Notes: generated by a model not told the origin, from the letters alone. A stretch of DNA of 64,000 nt from Paeniglutamicibacter sulfureus (GCF_030512175.1 NZ_JAULBL010000001.1:1446149-1510148), one strand, 5' to 3'. Shown: positions 26,694 through 36,362, counted from the first letter of the stretch. A program made the numbers and translations.

Positions 26694-28096
26694 GCGAGCT
26701 GGAAACCGCGCCCGTCCCCCGGCGCAACATGGAATTGCTGCTGCTGCTGCTGGCCCTCGGTGTAGCCATGGGTGCCTACTATATGGTGGGCATCAACAGT
26801 GATGCCGGGCTTAGCCAGGAATTCATCTCACAGGGCCTGGTCCTCGCCGGGCTTGCCATGGTTTTCCACGTGTTCCTGCGCATCTGGGCAAAATATGCCG
26901 ATCCGGTAATACTTCCTGTGACTGTTGCCCTCAATGGCATTGGCCTGGCCATGATCCACCGGATCGACCTGGCCCGCAACGATGACCAGGCATTCCGCCA
27001 GATCCTCTGGACCGGGGTGGCGATGGCCGTGGCCTGTGTGACCTTATGGGCCATCCGCGACCACCGGGTGCTGCGTCGCTTCACCTACATCGCCCTGGCG
27101 GTCTCAGTCCTGTTGTTGCTGCTGCCCTTGATCCCGGGGGTCGGCGTGGTGCTTAACGGCGCCCGGATCTGGGTGCATTTCTTCGGCCTGTCCTTCCAGC
27201 CCGGCGAACTGGCCAAGATCACGCTGGCCATATTCTTCGCCGGTTATTTGTCCTCGAACCGGGAACTGATCCTTCTGGCGGGCCGAAAAATCGGTCCACT
27301 GCAGCTGCCCCGGTCTCGGGACCTCGGCCCCATGGTCGTGGCGTGGCTGGTAAGCATCGGGGTGTTGGTCGTCCAGCGCGACCTCGGCTCCTCCATACTC
27401 TTCTTCGGTCTTTTCATGGTGATGATCTACGTCGCCACCGCCCGCGTGAGCTGGATCGTCATCGGAACAATGATGTTGGTCGGCGGCGGAACATTTGCCT
27501 ACCTGACCATGAGTCACGTGACCCGGCGCATCGATGGCTGGCTCAACGCCTTCGATCCCGACATCTACCACGCCAGCGGCGGCAGCCGGCAGATCGTCGA
27601 GGGCCTCTTTGGGCTCGCGAACGGGGGACTGATGGGCACCGGCCTGGGCAACGGCACCCCGTATATGGTTCCCCTGGCCAACAGCGACATGATCGTCGCC
27701 TCGCTGGGCGAAGAACTTGGGCTCATCGGCCTGACCGCCATCGTCCTGCTCTACCTGATCCTGGTGAGCCGCGGCATGCGTGCTGCCCTCGGATCGCGAG
27801 ACACCTTCGGCAAGCTGCTGGCCACGGGGCTTTCCTTCACCATTGGGTTGCAGTGCTTCGTGGTCATTGGCGGAGTCACGCGCCTGATCCCGCTCACGGG
27901 GCTCACCACGCCGTTCATGGCCGCCGGCGGCTCGTCCCTGCTCTCGAACTGGATCATTGTCGCTTTGCTGTTGTTGATTTCGCATAATTCCCGCCGCCCC
28001 ATGCTTTCCGGGGTCTCGGCCACGGCAGAGGTGGCCACCAAGGCGCCGCGTCGTTCCCCGGGCCTGCTCTGGCCGCGAAAGGAGTCCCAGCGATGA
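26690..28096 (+). CDS. rodA: peptidoglycan polymerase RodA (SEDS family)
   Basis: 468 residues with about ten to twelve membrane segments. The SEDS signature appears in GARIWVHFFGLSFQPGELAKI and in the late GLTTPFMAAGGSSLLSNWIIVALLLLIS. Members polymerise lipid II glycan strands with a cognate class B PBP. Here that partner is the adjacent pbpA, which overlaps the stop (ATGA). The large extracellular loop with IDGWLNAFDPDIY is intact. Confidence 0.93.
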   Translation: MSELETAPVPRRNMELLLLLLALGVAMGAYYMVGINSDAGLSQEFISQGLVLAGLAMVFHVFLRIWAKYADPVILPVTVALNGIGLAMIHRIDLARNDDQAFRQILWTGVAMAVACVTLWAIRDHRVLRRFTYIALAVSVLLLLLPLIPGVGVVLNGARIWVHFFGLSFQPGELAKITLAIFFAGYLSSNRELILLAGRKIGPLQLPRSRDLGPMVVAWLVSIGVLVVQRDLGSSILFFGLFMVMIYVATARVSWIVIGTMMLVGGGTFAYLTMSHVTRRIDGWLNAFDPDIYHASGGSRQIVEGLFGLANGGLMGTGLGNGTPYMVPLANSDMIVASLGEELGLIGLTAIVLLYLILVSRGMRAALGSRDTFGKLLATGLSFTIGLQCFVVIGGVTRLIPLTGLTTPFMAAGGSSLLSNWIIVALLLLISHNSRRPMLSGVSATAEVATKAPRRSPGLLWPRKESQR

Positions 28097-29535
28097 ACCA
28101 AGCCATCCGCAACACCTGGATCGCCGTCATGCTGCTGTTCGTGCTGTGCCTCGGCGCGCTGAGCTACGTCCAGTTCCTGGCATCGGAGGACCTCAACGAC
28201 AATGCGCTGAACAAGCGCCAGCTCTTCAGTGAATTCGACCTTCCGCGCGGCGCCATCCTGGTTGACGGCAAGCCCATTGCCGAGTCCGAACCCTCCGAAG
28301 GGCAGTTCAAATACCAGCGCGTCTACACCGATCCGGAACTTTATTCCCACCTGACCGGCTTCTATTCGCTGGCCAATGGTTCAACGCAACTCGAATCGGT
28401 GATGAACGAGGAATTGACCGGCCAAAGCCAGGACCAGTTCTTTGACCGCATGATCAACCTCTTCTCGGGCAAGGCAACCGAGGGCGCCTCGGTCGAGCTC
28501 ACCATCGACGGAGAGCTGCAGGAGTTCGTCTACGACCTGATCCCCGACGGAACCCTCGGAACCATCATTGTGTCGGAGCCCAAGACCGGGAACATTCTGG
28601 CCATGGCGTCCAAGCCCAGTTATGACACCAACAAGCTGGCGGTGCACAGCTCCGGCCAGGCCGCCGCGAACATGAAGGAACTTCTGACGGTTCCGGGCCT
28701 GAGCCCGTACCGCAACCCGGCCATTGGGAACCTCACGGCCCCGGGATCCACCTTCAAGATCTTCGACATGGTCGCGGCCCTTGAATCGGGGGAGTACAAG
28801 GCAGACACGGTCCTGAAAAACCCCTCGAGCGTGACCCTCCCAGGAACAAGAACGCCCTTGAACAACTTCTTCGGCGGCAATTGCGCGGCGATTCCGGAGG
28901 CGACTTTCGCCGACATCGTGGCGCAAAGTTGCAACACCCCGTTCGTCGGCATCAGCGAGAAACTGGGCAGGGAGCCATTTGAGGATGTCACCGAGCGCTT
29001 TGGTTTCGGCCAACAGCTGGAGATCCCCATGCGCGTGGTACCCAGCGTTTTCCCTGCCGAGTTGAACCCGGCGCAACTTGGCCAGTCGGTCATCGGCGAA
29101 TTCGATGTGAAGGCCACGGCACTGCAAATGAACATGGCTGCCATGGGCATTGCAAACGACGGGGTGATCATGCAGCCGAACCTGGTCAAGCAGGTCATCG
29201 CCCCGGACCTGCGGGTGCTGGCGGAAAACGAGCCCAAGGAATTCAGCACCGCGACCAGCAAGGAGATCGCCGACCAGGTGACCGACATGATGCGCGGCCC
29301 CGTCAAGAAGGGCACCGCTGTCCGGGCGCAGGTACCGGGTCTGGATATTGCCGCGAAGACCGGCACCTCGGTGCTCAAGGACAACAAGGTGAACTCCTGG
29401 ATCACCGGGTTCGCCCCGGCGGACGACCCCCAGGTCGCCGTGACGATTGTGTTTGAAAAGATTGATTTCAAGACTGGTTCCTCGTTGACCAGTCCCAACC
29501 TGAAGAAGATTCTAGAGGCGGTGTTCAACCAGTGA
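28093..29535 (+). CDS. pbpA: class B penicillin-binding protein PbpA
   Basis: 480 residues. An N-terminal membrane anchor ([20 protein letters not shown]) is followed by a short pedestal and a transpeptidase domain with the active-site STFK ([14 protein letters not shown]), the SCN motif ([11 protein letters not shown]) and KTG (AAKTGTSVL). It cross-links peptidoglycan together with RodA. The stop overlaps pknA (GTGA). Confidence 0.94.
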   Translation: MNQAIRNTWIAVMLLFVLCLGALSYVQFLASEDLNDNALNKRQLFSEFDLPRGAILVDGKPIAESEPSEGQFKYQRVYTDPELYSHLTGFYSLANGSTQLESVMNEELTGQSQDQFFDRMINLFSGKATEGASVELTIDGELQEFVYDLIPDGTLGTIIVSEPKTGNILAMASKPSYDTNKLAVHSSGQAAANMKELLTVPGLSPYRNPAIGNLTAPGSTFKIFDMVAALESGEYKADTVLKNPSSVTLPGTRTPLNNFFGGNCAAIPEATFADIVAQSCNTPFVGISEKLGREPFEDVTERFGFGQQLEIPMRVVPSVFPAELNPAQLGQSVIGEFDVKATALQMNMAAMGIANDGVIMQPNLVKQVIAPDLRVLAENEPKEFSTATSKEIADQVTDMMRGPVKKGTAVRAQVPGLDIAAKTGTSVLKDNKVNSWITGFAPADDPQVAVTIVFEKIDFKTGSSLTSPNLKKILEAVFNQ

Positions 29536-31256
29536 GGCCAATTTCCGGTATCACCCTGGGCGGTCGATACAAGTTGACCGACCGTATTGCCATTGGTGGC
29601 ATGGGTGAGGTGTGGAGGGCCAGGGATCAGGTCCTTGGCCGCCTGGTGGCGATCAAGATCCTGAAGGAGGAATACACCGGCGATCCCGGCTTCCTCCAGC
29701 GTTTCCGGGTCGAGGCCCGTCACACCGCCCTGCTGAACCACAATGGCATAGCCAGCGTTTTTGACTACGGCGAGGAAGAGGGATCCGCCTACCTGGTCAT
29801 GGAACTGGTGCCCGGACAGCCGCTGTCCACCATCATCGAGCGCGAACGGGTGCTCTCGCCCGACCGCACCCTGTCGATCATTTCGCAGACAGCCAAGGCA
29901 CTTGCCGCTGCACACGTGCAAGGCCTGGTGCACCGCGACGTCAAGCCCGGAAACCTGTTGATGCTTCCCGACGGCCGCGTGAAGATCACCGACTTCGGCA
30001 TTGCCCGCATCGCCGACCAGGTTCCGCTCACGGCAACCGGGCAGGTCATGGGAACGGCCCAGTATCTTGCCCCGGAACAGGCCACGGGCCAGCAGGCCAC
30101 CGGCAGCTCGGACATCTACGCGCTGGGAGTGATCGGCTACGAGCTTTTGGCCGGGCGTCGCCCGTTCACCGGCGAGTCCCAGATCGCGATCGCCTTGGCC
30201 CAGGTCAATGACACGCCGCCGCCGTTGCCGGAGAACATCCCTGTGCCGGTCCGTTCGCTGGTGATGTCGATGCTTGCCAAGGACCCGGCAGACCGGCCGG
30301 CCGATGCAGATTCGCTGGCCGTGGCCGCAGACGCCATCCGCGCCGGCAACCCGGAGACGGCAACACTTGCCGTGCCCGGAATGCTGCTCTTTTCGGGATC
30401 GGATGCCGCCACCCAGGCCATCAACCACGCCCCGGTGACCCGCGGGAACGAAACCGTTGCTCTGCCCCCTGTCGACCCGACAGTGGCGGCCCCCGCCCCC
30501 ATCACCAACGCCCTGCCGCAGGTCCCTGTAGAGGGATCTGGAAGCCGTGATGCCGATTCCTTCATCGGCGCCTCGCAGCAATGGGAAGAGGAATCCGCCG
30601 GCAACTACGATCAGGACCTTGCTGACCGTCGGACCCCGGAAAAGAAGAACCGCAACCCCTGGACCATTCCGTTGATTGCGTTGATCGTCCTGGTTCTCCT
30701 TGCTGTCCTCGGTGCCTGGTTGCTGCCCCTGCTGACCGGCTCCAACGATCCGGAAACCAGCCAGAGTCCCAGCACCAGCATCACTGCCGAATCAAGCACA
30801 ACCAGCAGCGAGGCGACCTCGGAGACACCTTCCGAGACCCCGTCGCCTACGCCTACCCCCACGCCGACGCGTTCGACTCCACCCCCGGTCACCACCGTGG
30901 CCGTGCCCAACCTCTTCAGCATGGATGGCGAACAGGCGGCGGCGGCCTTGCGTGAATTGGGCTTGACGCCGAACGAAGGCGAAGCCCAGGAAAGCAACTT
31001 GGTGGCCGGCACCGTGATCGACCAGAGCCCACGCGTTGGAGTGAAGGTCGAGCCTGGCACAACCATCACCTACATCCTGTCGCTTGGCCCCGCGGAGCCC
31101 ACGCCCACCCCGACGCCTACTCCGTCAGAAACCCCCAGCGAAACTCAGACAAGTCCTTCGGCGGACGTCGAGACCAGTGAAACCTCCACCTCGTCGCCGG
31201 CCGCAGAGGCCAGCCGCACCGCCTCTTCCCCGGGCCTGCCCGGGGCAACCAACTAG
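29532..31256 (+). CDS. pknA: Ser/Thr protein kinase PknA with one PASTA domain
   Basis: 574 residues. The kinase domain has the glycine loop GGMGEVW (22-28), Lys42, the catalytic loop HRDVKPGNL (Asp136) and DFG at 154-156. A membrane segment ([20 protein letters not shown]) separates it from an outside region of Ser/Thr/Pro-rich linkers around a single PASTA domain ([20 protein letters not shown]). Mycobacterial PknA lacks PASTA, so the outside domain here is a lineage difference. GTG overlaps the pbpA stop. It regulates cell shape and growth. Confidence 0.92.
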   Translation: MRPISGITLGGRYKLTDRIAIGGMGEVWRARDQVLGRLVAIKILKEEYTGDPGFLQRFRVEARHTALLNHNGIASVFDYGEEEGSAYLVMELVPGQPLSTIIERERVLSPDRTLSIISQTAKALAAAHVQGLVHRDVKPGNLLMLPDGRVKITDFGIARIADQVPLTATGQVMGTAQYLAPEQATGQQATGSSDIYALGVIGYELLAGRRPFTGESQIAIALAQVNDTPPPLPENIPVPVRSLVMSMLAKDPADRPADADSLAVAADAIRAGNPETATLAVPGMLLFSGSDAATQAINHAPVTRGNETVALPPVDPTVAAPAPITNALPQVPVEGSGSRDADSFIGASQQWEEESAGNYDQDLADRRTPEKKNRNPWTIPLIALIVLVLLAVLGAWLLPLLTGSNDPETSQSPSTSITAESSTTSSEATSETPSETPSPTPTPTPTRSTPPPVTTVAVPNLFSMDGEQAAAALRELGLTPNEGEAQESNLVAGTVIDQSPRVGVKVEPGTTITYILSLGPAEPTPTPTPTPSETPSETQTSPSADVETSETSTSSPAAEASRTASSPGLPGATN

Positions 31257-31273
31257 ATGATGGTGTTATAACA

Positions 31274-33265
31274 GTGACCGAGGAACGAATTCTCAACGGC
31301 CGCTATGTCGTAAGGGAGCTCATTGGACGCGGCGGCATGGCCGACGTTCACCTGGGTGTTGACCAGATCTTGGGGCGCAAGGTCGCCATCAAGCTGCTCC
31401 GGGCCGAAATGGCGCGCGATCCCATGGTCCAGGCGCGCTTTCGGCGCGAAGCCAAGGCCGTGGCAGGCCTGAATCACCCCAACATCGTTTCCGTCTTCGA
31501 CACTGGAGAGGAAAAGCAGGAATTTTCCGGTTCAACCGTTGAACTGCCCTTCATCGTGATGGAGTACGTCCGCGGACGCACCCTGCGGGACCTCATCAAG
31601 TCCGGGGAAATGACCACCGAGCTGGCCATCAAGTACGTCCTGGGCGTGCTCGAGGCTTTGTCGCACTCCCATTCCATGGGAATCGTGCACCGTGACATCA
31701 AGCCGGCAAACATCATGGTCACAGAACGGGACGACTTGAAGGTCATGGACTTCGGCATTGCCCGGGCCTTGGCAGATTCTTCCAGCACCATGACCCAGAC
31801 ACAGACCGTGGTGGGGACCGCCCAGTACCTGTCACCCGAGCAGGCCCGCGGGGAGGCCGTCGACGCCCGCACCGATTTGTATTCCACCGGTTGCCTGCTC
31901 TATGAAATGTTCACCGGACGGCCACCCTTCACGGGGGATTCGCCGGTCGCGGTTGCCTATCAGCACGTGGGCGAGTATGCCCCGGCCCCCAGCACGCTGG
32001 TGCAGGACCTGGACCCCATCTTTGACGCCGTGGTGCTCAAGGCCCTGGCCAAGGACCGTGAGGACCGTTACGCGGACGCCACGGGGTTTGCCGCGGCACT
32101 GAACAACGCCCGCCAAGGAATTGCGTTGGCCCCGGAGGAACTCACCGCACCCATGCCGCAGTCGCAGGCGAACGGGGGAAACCTGGCTTCCGTTGCGCCC
32201 TTTGCCGCACCAGCAGCGGCCTTCCCCCCGTCAAGCCCCGACAGCGCCGCGGCAATCTCGGTCAACCAGACCGGATACCTGGAACCGGTCGGTCGAGACG
32301 ACCACTGGGAAACTCCGCCGATCTGGGAACAGAACCTGCAGCGCGAGCTCAATGAGCATCGTGCCAGGTCCAAGCGCAACTGGACCGTGGCGATTTCGCT
32401 GGTCCTGGTCCTGGCCCTGGCGGTTTCCGGACTGTTCTTCTTCAACTGGATGCGCGCGGAGGCCGAACGCAACGCACCTGTCGCAATCCCCGCGCTGGGG
32501 GAAATGACACAAGAGAAGGCGGAAGCAACCCTCACGCAGCTGCAGCTGGTGCCGAAGGTCGAACCGGTCTTCGACGACAAGATCGATTCCGGCCTGGTCG
32601 TGGAGTCCGATCCGGCCGCTTCCAGGGAAGTCCGCAAGGGCACCACGGTGCGGCTGATGGTCTCGATGGGGCCGGAGGCCCGCGTCCTGCCCGAGAGCCT
32701 GGCGGGACAATCCGAGGCAGGTGCCCGCCAGGTATTACAGGACCTGGGATACGAGATCGGCATGGTTTCCCGTGTCAACCATCCCTCGATACCCTCCGAC
32801 TGGCTGGTGAACACGGAGCCGAAGCTGGGCAAGAAGGTCAAGGTCGGCACCAAAATCGATTTGGTCACGTCCACGGGCATGGTCAACGTTCCACAGCTCA
32901 TTAATCTCACGGTTCCCGAGGCCACCAAGCTGCTTGAGGATCCCGACATCGGGCTGGGAATCACGACCACCGAGGAAGCCACCGCGGCGGCTGAACCGGG
33001 CACGATCATCGACCAGCTCCCCACCAGCGGATCGCCCACTCCGCAGGGTGGCACCGTGAGCGTCGTGGTTGCCGTGAAACCCGAGGAACCAACCCCGAGC
33101 GACCCCGCCACGAAATCTCCCAGCACCCCGGGGGAATCCACCGGCTCCACGCCGACCCCCACGCCAACGGAAACCTCCAGCAAGGGCAAAGGCAACGGAA
33201 ACGGCAAGGGGCAGGGCCAGGACCAGGGACTTCCGCTCCCGGTACTCCCGGTGCCAAGCCCCTAG
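31274..33265 (+). CDS. pknB: Ser/Thr protein kinase PknB with three PASTA domains
   Basis: 663 residues. Kinase motifs are GRGGMADVHLG, Lys40, HRDIKPANI (Asp141) and DFG at 159-161, with an activation loop bearing STMTQTQTVVGTAQYLSPEQ. One membrane segment (VAISLVLVLALAVSGLFFF) leads to three PASTA repeats (beginning near VAIPALGEM, RVLPESLAG and VNVPQLINL) and a Thr/Pro/Gly/Lys tail. PASTA domains sense muropeptides or lipid II. The GTG start lies 17 bases after pknA. The operon ends at the strong hairpin at 33301. Confidence 0.94.
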   Translation: MTEERILNGRYVVRELIGRGGMADVHLGVDQILGRKVAIKLLRAEMARDPMVQARFRREAKAVAGLNHPNIVSVFDTGEEKQEFSGSTVELPFIVMEYVRGRTLRDLIKSGEMTTELAIKYVLGVLEALSHSHSMGIVHRDIKPANIMVTERDDLKVMDFGIARALADSSSTMTQTQTVVGTAQYLSPEQARGEAVDARTDLYSTGCLLYEMFTGRPPFTGDSPVAVAYQHVGEYAPAPSTLVQDLDPIFDAVVLKALAKDREDRYADATGFAAALNNARQGIALAPEELTAPMPQSQANGGNLASVAPFAAPAAAFPPSSPDSAAAISVNQTGYLEPVGRDDHWETPPIWEQNLQRELNEHRARSKRNWTVAISLVLVLALAVSGLFFFNWMRAEAERNAPVAIPALGEMTQEKAEATLTQLQLVPKVEPVFDDKIDSGLVVESDPAASREVRKGTTVRLMVSMGPEARVLPESLAGQSEAGARQVLQDLGYEIGMVSRVNHPSIPSDWLVNTEPKLGKKVKVGTKIDLVTSTGMVNVPQLINLTVPEATKLLEDPDIGLGITTTEEATAAAEPGTIIDQLPTSGSPTPQGGTVSVVVAVKPEEPTPSDPATKSPSTPGESTGSTPTPTPTETSSKGKGNGNGKGQGQDQGLPLPVLPVPSP

Positions 33266-33300
33266 CCCGCCGGAGATCACCGCAAGGTGGATGAATCGAC

Positions 33301-33355
33301 AAAGGGTGCCGTGTTGCCGAAGATTTCTCTTCGGCAACACGGCACCCTTTTTGTT
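33301..33355. terminator. bidirectional terminator with 22-bp perfect stem
   Basis: The arm at 33301-33322 pairs perfectly with 33329-33350 around the loop ATTTCT. AAA precedes and TTTTT follows, so it serves both pknB (forward) and pabA (reverse), which converge here. Confidence 0.92.
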
Positions 33356-33363
33356 GAGGTGTC

Positions 33364-34014
33364 TTAAACGCCGGCTTCGCGGATCAGCGGACTCAGCGTT
33401 GATGCGTGCTGCGCGGCGCCGGTCAGGCCGAGAGATTCCAGCCAGTTCCCCAGCATTTGGTAGCCTCCCTCGGTGAGGACAGACTCTGGATGGAACTGCA
33501 CACCCCAGAGGGGTGCGTTTCGGTGCGCCAGGCCCATGACGATGCCGTTTTCCGTCTCAGCGGTGATCGACAGGATATCGGGAATGCTGGCGCGCACTGC
33601 CGCCAGCGAATGGTAACGGGTGGCAGTGAACGGGCTGGGTATGTGGGCAAAGATCGGGTGCCCGGTGTGGACAACGGGAGATGTCTTGCCGTGCATGAGC
33701 TCCTGCGCGTGCGTGACCACACCGCCATAGGCCTCTGCCAGGGCCTGGTGTCCCAGGCAGACCCCGAGCATGGGCTTCATCTGCGCACCGCACCACTGGA
33801 TCACCTCGATGCAGACGCCGGCTTCGGCAGGGGTGCCGGGGCCGGGGGAGACCAGGACTCCGTCTCGGGCCTCGGCCAACTCGATGACCTCCGCCACGGA
33901 GAGGTCGTCGTTCCGGATCACCGTGGTTTCCGCTCCAAGCTCTTGCAGGTAACCCACCAGGGTGTATACGAAACTGTCGTAGTTGTCGATCACCAGGATC
34001 TTGGGGGTGGTCAC
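33364..34014 (-). CDS. pabA: glutamine amidotransferase, anthranilate/aminodeoxychorismate synthase component II
   Basis: 216 residues of class I glutamine amidotransferase. KILVIDNYDSFVYTLVGYL, VSPGPGTPAEAG, the nucleophile loop MLGVCLGHQALAEAYGG and the catalytic GVQFHPESVLTEGG are complete. It supplies ammonia to a chorismate-converting partner, either TrpE or PabB; the sequence does not decide, and the gene is called trpG or pabA in this conserved position. GTG 34014 overlaps the stop of the upstream small gene (GTGA). Confidence 0.9.
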   Translation of the reverse strand: MTTPKILVIDNYDSFVYTLVGYLQELGAETTVIRNDDLSVAEVIELAEARDGVLVSPGPGTPAEAGVCIEVIQWCGAQMKPMLGVCLGHQALAEAYGGVVTHAQELMHGKTSPVVHTGHPIFAHIPSPFTATRYHSLAAVRASIPDILSITAETENGIVMGLAHRNAPLWGVQFHPESVLTEGGYQMLGNWLESLGLTGAAQHASTLSPLIREAGV

Positions 34015-34178
34015 AGCAGCATCAGGCCAATCGTTGATTCGGTCCACGGACTGTACTGGCTCAGCCACGGGAAGACATATGTCATGAGCAATAATACGAC
34101 GCCCGCGATCAGCGCCGCCGCCAGGATGACGCGGAACCACAGCGGTCCGGGAAGTTTGGAGAAGATCCATGCATACAT
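34011..34178 (-). CDS. small single-pass membrane protein (55 aa)
   Basis: 55 residues beginning MYAWIFSKLPGPLWFRV, then a strongly hydrophobic segment (ILAAALIAGVVLLLMTYVFP) and a short tail with WTESTIG. It sits between the sortase and pabA. Its ATG is 11 bases from the sortase stop, and its own stop overlaps the pabA start by four bases. The same small gene is commonly found at this locus in related actinobacteria. Function unknown. Confidence 0.75.
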   Translation of the reverse strand: MYAWIFSKLPGPLWFRVILAAALIAGVVLLLMTYVFPWLSQYSPWTESTIGLMLL

Positions 34179-34189
34179 GTGTGGTGTTC

Positions 34190-34951
34190 CTAGTTTTCCA
34201 TCGTCTTTTTCACCAGGTTGGCGATTTCCGGCGGGGGTCCTGCATCTGCCGGACGCCAGGACTCCAGTTCCGCATAGGCGATGATGCGCATCCGGGTGGT
34301 GAATGGCGGATGGCAACTGGTCAGCGTCAGCGTGGAGGCCGTCGGATCGACACCCGGCTGGTTAGGAACAGGCAGGAGCACCTCGCTCTGCGAGGGGTGA
34401 ACGATCTCGGTGTCGCGCCACTCGTAGGTGTAGAACCCCTTGCGTGTCTGGAGATAGATCTTGTCTCCGTCCTGGAACTTGTCGATGTTCCAGAACACCT
34501 GGCCATGGGTCTGGCGGTGGGCGGCAACGGCAAAGTTTCCGGGCTCGCCCGGGGCCTGCGTCTGGGGATAGTGTCCGATGCCGACGGTGTTGAGCACATC
34601 CATTCCGACACCGTTGGTCACCGGCTGGGCGAAGTCCTTGCCGAATCTCGGGATGTAGAAGATCCCGAAGGTTTCCCCATCGGGGATCTCGGTGATCGGC
34701 GCGGGACCGAAATCTTTATCCGCAATTGCCGGCGCACTCAACGCGTCGGTTCCCCCGTCCGTCAGATCCTGGACGAATTCCGAGGTCAGCTGGGATTGCG
34801 TGCGACCGGCATCGATGTTGGTCCACCATAGTTCCCAACCGACGAAGAGCAACATAACGATTCCGAGCGTGATGAGGACTTCGCCAAATATCCCCATGAG
34901 TCGCTGGCCGGCCGTGGCTTTGGCCCGCGTCCGCAATGCGGATCGTGTCAT
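34190..34951 (-). CDS. class E sortase
   Basis: 253 residues. An N-terminal membrane anchor (IFGEVLITLGIVMLLFVGWEL) is followed by the sortase barrel: IPRFGKDFAQPV, the catalytic His in FAVAAHRQTHG, the nucleophile Cys in STLTLTSCHP and the Arg in FTTRMRIIA. Class E enzymes attach LAXTG-type proteins to the wall or process pilins in high-GC actinobacteria. ATG 34951 has GAGGGAAG upstream; a longer start near 34984 lacks one. It is divergent from crgA. Confidence 0.9.
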   Translation of the reverse strand: MTRSALRTRAKATAGQRLMGIFGEVLITLGIVMLLFVGWELWWTNIDAGRTQSQLTSEFVQDLTDGGTDALSAPAIADKDFGPAPITEIPDGETFGIFYIPRFGKDFAQPVTNGVGMDVLNTVGIGHYPQTQAPGEPGNFAVAAHRQTHGQVFWNIDKFQDGDKIYLQTRKGFYTYEWRDTEIVHPSQSEVLLPVPNQPGVDPTASTLTLTSCHPPFTTRMRIIAYAELESWRPADAGPPPEIANLVKKTMEN

Positions 34952-35133
34952 GCGAACTTCCCTCACTGTCACTTGGAGCATCGGGAAACCCTGTGACGTC
35001 CAGTTTGAGCGGATAGTATTGGATGTAAGCGTGGCGGTGAGGAGAAAACCTCGCCGACACACAGTGACCAGCCTACCGTTCGGACACGTACTCGTTGGAT
35101 CGTGTCGGCGCCCTGAAGACTCTAGGAGCAGCA

Positions 35134-35385
35134 ATGCCTGAATCCAAGACACGTCGGAAAAACCGCAAGCCACATGACGGCGACCATTCCCAGACCTATG
35201 ACAAGCCGTTGCCCAAGTGGTACAAACCGGTCATGTTCGGCCTGATGATCCTCGGGCTGGTCTGGATCATGGTCTACTACATTTCCCAGACCGTGCTTCC
35301 GATCCCCGACATCGGCGGCTGGAACATCGTGATCGGATTTGGCGTGGCCATGATTGGTTTCTTCATGACCACGGGGTGGCGCTAG
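35134..35385 (+). CDS. crgA: cell division regulator CrgA
   Basis: 83 residues. A basic N-terminus (PESKTRRKNRKPHDGD) is followed by two membrane segments (PVMFGLMILGLVWIMVYYIS and NIVIGFGVAMIGFFMTTGW), the CrgA/WhiP architecture. CrgA binds FtsZ and penicillin-binding proteins and tunes septation. AGGAG precedes ATG 35134. Its TAG overlaps the TAG of the convergent gdx gene within CTAG. Confidence 0.92.
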   Translation: MPESKTRRKNRKPHDGDHSQTYDKPLPKWYKPVMFGLMILGLVWIMVYYISQTVLPIPDIGGWNIVIGFGVAMIGFFMTTGWR

Positions 35386-35696
35386 CTCACGGCCTTCAGG
35401 CCGACGATGCAGCCAACCAACCCGATCATCAGCAGAACCTTGACCACGCTGAAGGTCTCACCGCCGAAGACCATGCCGTAGGCCACCGCAAGGCTGGCCC
35501 CGATTCCCACCCAGAATGCGTAGGCGGTTCCCGTGGGGATCTCCTTCATTGCCCAAGCCAGGCCGGCCATGCTGAGAAGGAGACCCACAGCGAAAACCAC
35601 GGTGGGGACGAGCCTGGTGATTCCCTCCGAGGCTCCCAGGGCAACTGCCCAGACCGCCTCGAACAGACCTGAGATGATTAGTACTATCCACGATAT
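35382..35696 (-). CDS. gdx: guanidinium exporter Gdx (SugE, SMR family), apparent ATA start
   Basis: About 104 residues and four membrane segments, small multidrug resistance family. The N-terminus aligned to the family is SWIVLIISGLFEAVWAVAL, with the essential membrane Glu at position 13, as in Gdx transporters. GTAYAFWVGIGA and VVKVLLMIGLVGCIVGLK are also typical. It exchanges guanidinium for protons. A guanidine-III riboswitch lies immediately upstream, supporting the substrate. No ATG, GTG, TTG or CTG is available at the expected start: the codon before SW is ATA (35694-35696), and longer in-frame starts run into the riboswitch. Confidence 0.88.
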   Translation of the reverse strand: MSWIVLIISGLFEAVWAVALGASEGITRLVPTVVFAVGLLLSMAGLAWAMKEIPTGTAYAFWVGIGASLAVAYGMVFGGETFSVVKVLLMIGLVGCIVGLKAVS

Positions 35697-35711
35697 GTCG
35701 TAAGCACCGAT

Positions 35712-35768
35712 TCCTTTCGGTGGCCGTCTTGTCGCTGTCCGGGTACGGCTCCCTCGTACGGGGGCGCT
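35712..35768 (-). promoter_or_regulatory. guanidine-III riboswitch (ykkC-III)
   Basis: Read on the reverse strand, the segment contains CGTACGAGGGAGCCGTACCC followed by GGACAGCGACAAGACGGCC. This matches the compact guanidine-III pseudoknot (CCGGACGAGG, GCCGTACCCGG, CAGGACAAGACGGC). An AAAGGA ribosome binding site follows directly, in the loop of a CACCGA/TCGGTG hairpin. Guanidine binding is expected to free translation of the exporter. Identified by eye from the known aptamer sequence. Confidence 0.85.
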
Positions 35769-35840
35769 GGTGCGCTCTGGACGGCCTAGCAATGTGCGTG
35801 GGCCCGAAAACGCACCGTTCAAACCAACTTCCAGAAAGGC

Positions 35841-36362
35841 ATGCCAGTCCCCATGCTTCGCCCCGATCTCACCCCAGGTTCTACCTCCGTTGCCGCCGCG
35901 CCAAAATTATCACCCAAGCGCCTGTACGGATTACTGGCTGTCGCCGAAATGGTGACCTGGGCGTTGCTGATCATCTCCATGGTCATCAAGTATGGATTTG
36001 GGCCGGAAATCTACGTCCGCATTTTTGGAATGGTCCACGGCGTGGTTTTCATCGCCTACGGCCTGGTGACGCTCTTTGTCTGGGCCAATGAGCGCTGGAG
36101 TGTGGCCCGTGGCGTGCTGGGCTTGGTCTCGGCGGTCGTTCCCTTTGCCACTCTGCCATTCGAACGGGCAATGCTGCGCCGGGGGCTGCTCAGTGACACT
36201 TGGCGGCTGGCACCTGGCGGGGAAGCACCACAGGGGCCCATCGAGAAACTGCAGGCAACGGCACTACGCAGCCCCTGGCTGGCGGCAGCTGTTGGCCTAG
36301 TCGCGGTCGCTGCCATCACAGCAGCACTTCTGGTCATCGGTCCTCCCGGCGGGACAAGCTAG
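35841..36362 (+). CDS. DUF3817 integral membrane protein
   Basis: 173 residues. A DUF3817-type core of three membrane segments (LYGLLAVAEMVTWALLIIS, IFGMVHGVVFIAYGLVTLFV and WSVARGVLGLVSAVVPFATL) with the family's PFERAMLRR, then a fourth C-terminal segment. Function unknown; frequent in actinobacteria. The start is uncertain: AGAAAGG is too close to ATG 35841 and rather far from ATG 35853. Confidence 0.8.
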   Translation: MPVPMLRPDLTPGSTSVAAAPKLSPKRLYGLLAVAEMVTWALLIISMVIKYGFGPEIYVRIFGMVHGVVFIAYGLVTLFVWANERWSVARGVLGLVSAVVPFATLPFERAMLRRGLLSDTWRLAPGGEAPQGPIEKLQATALRSPWLAAAVGLVAVAAITAALLVIGPPGGTS

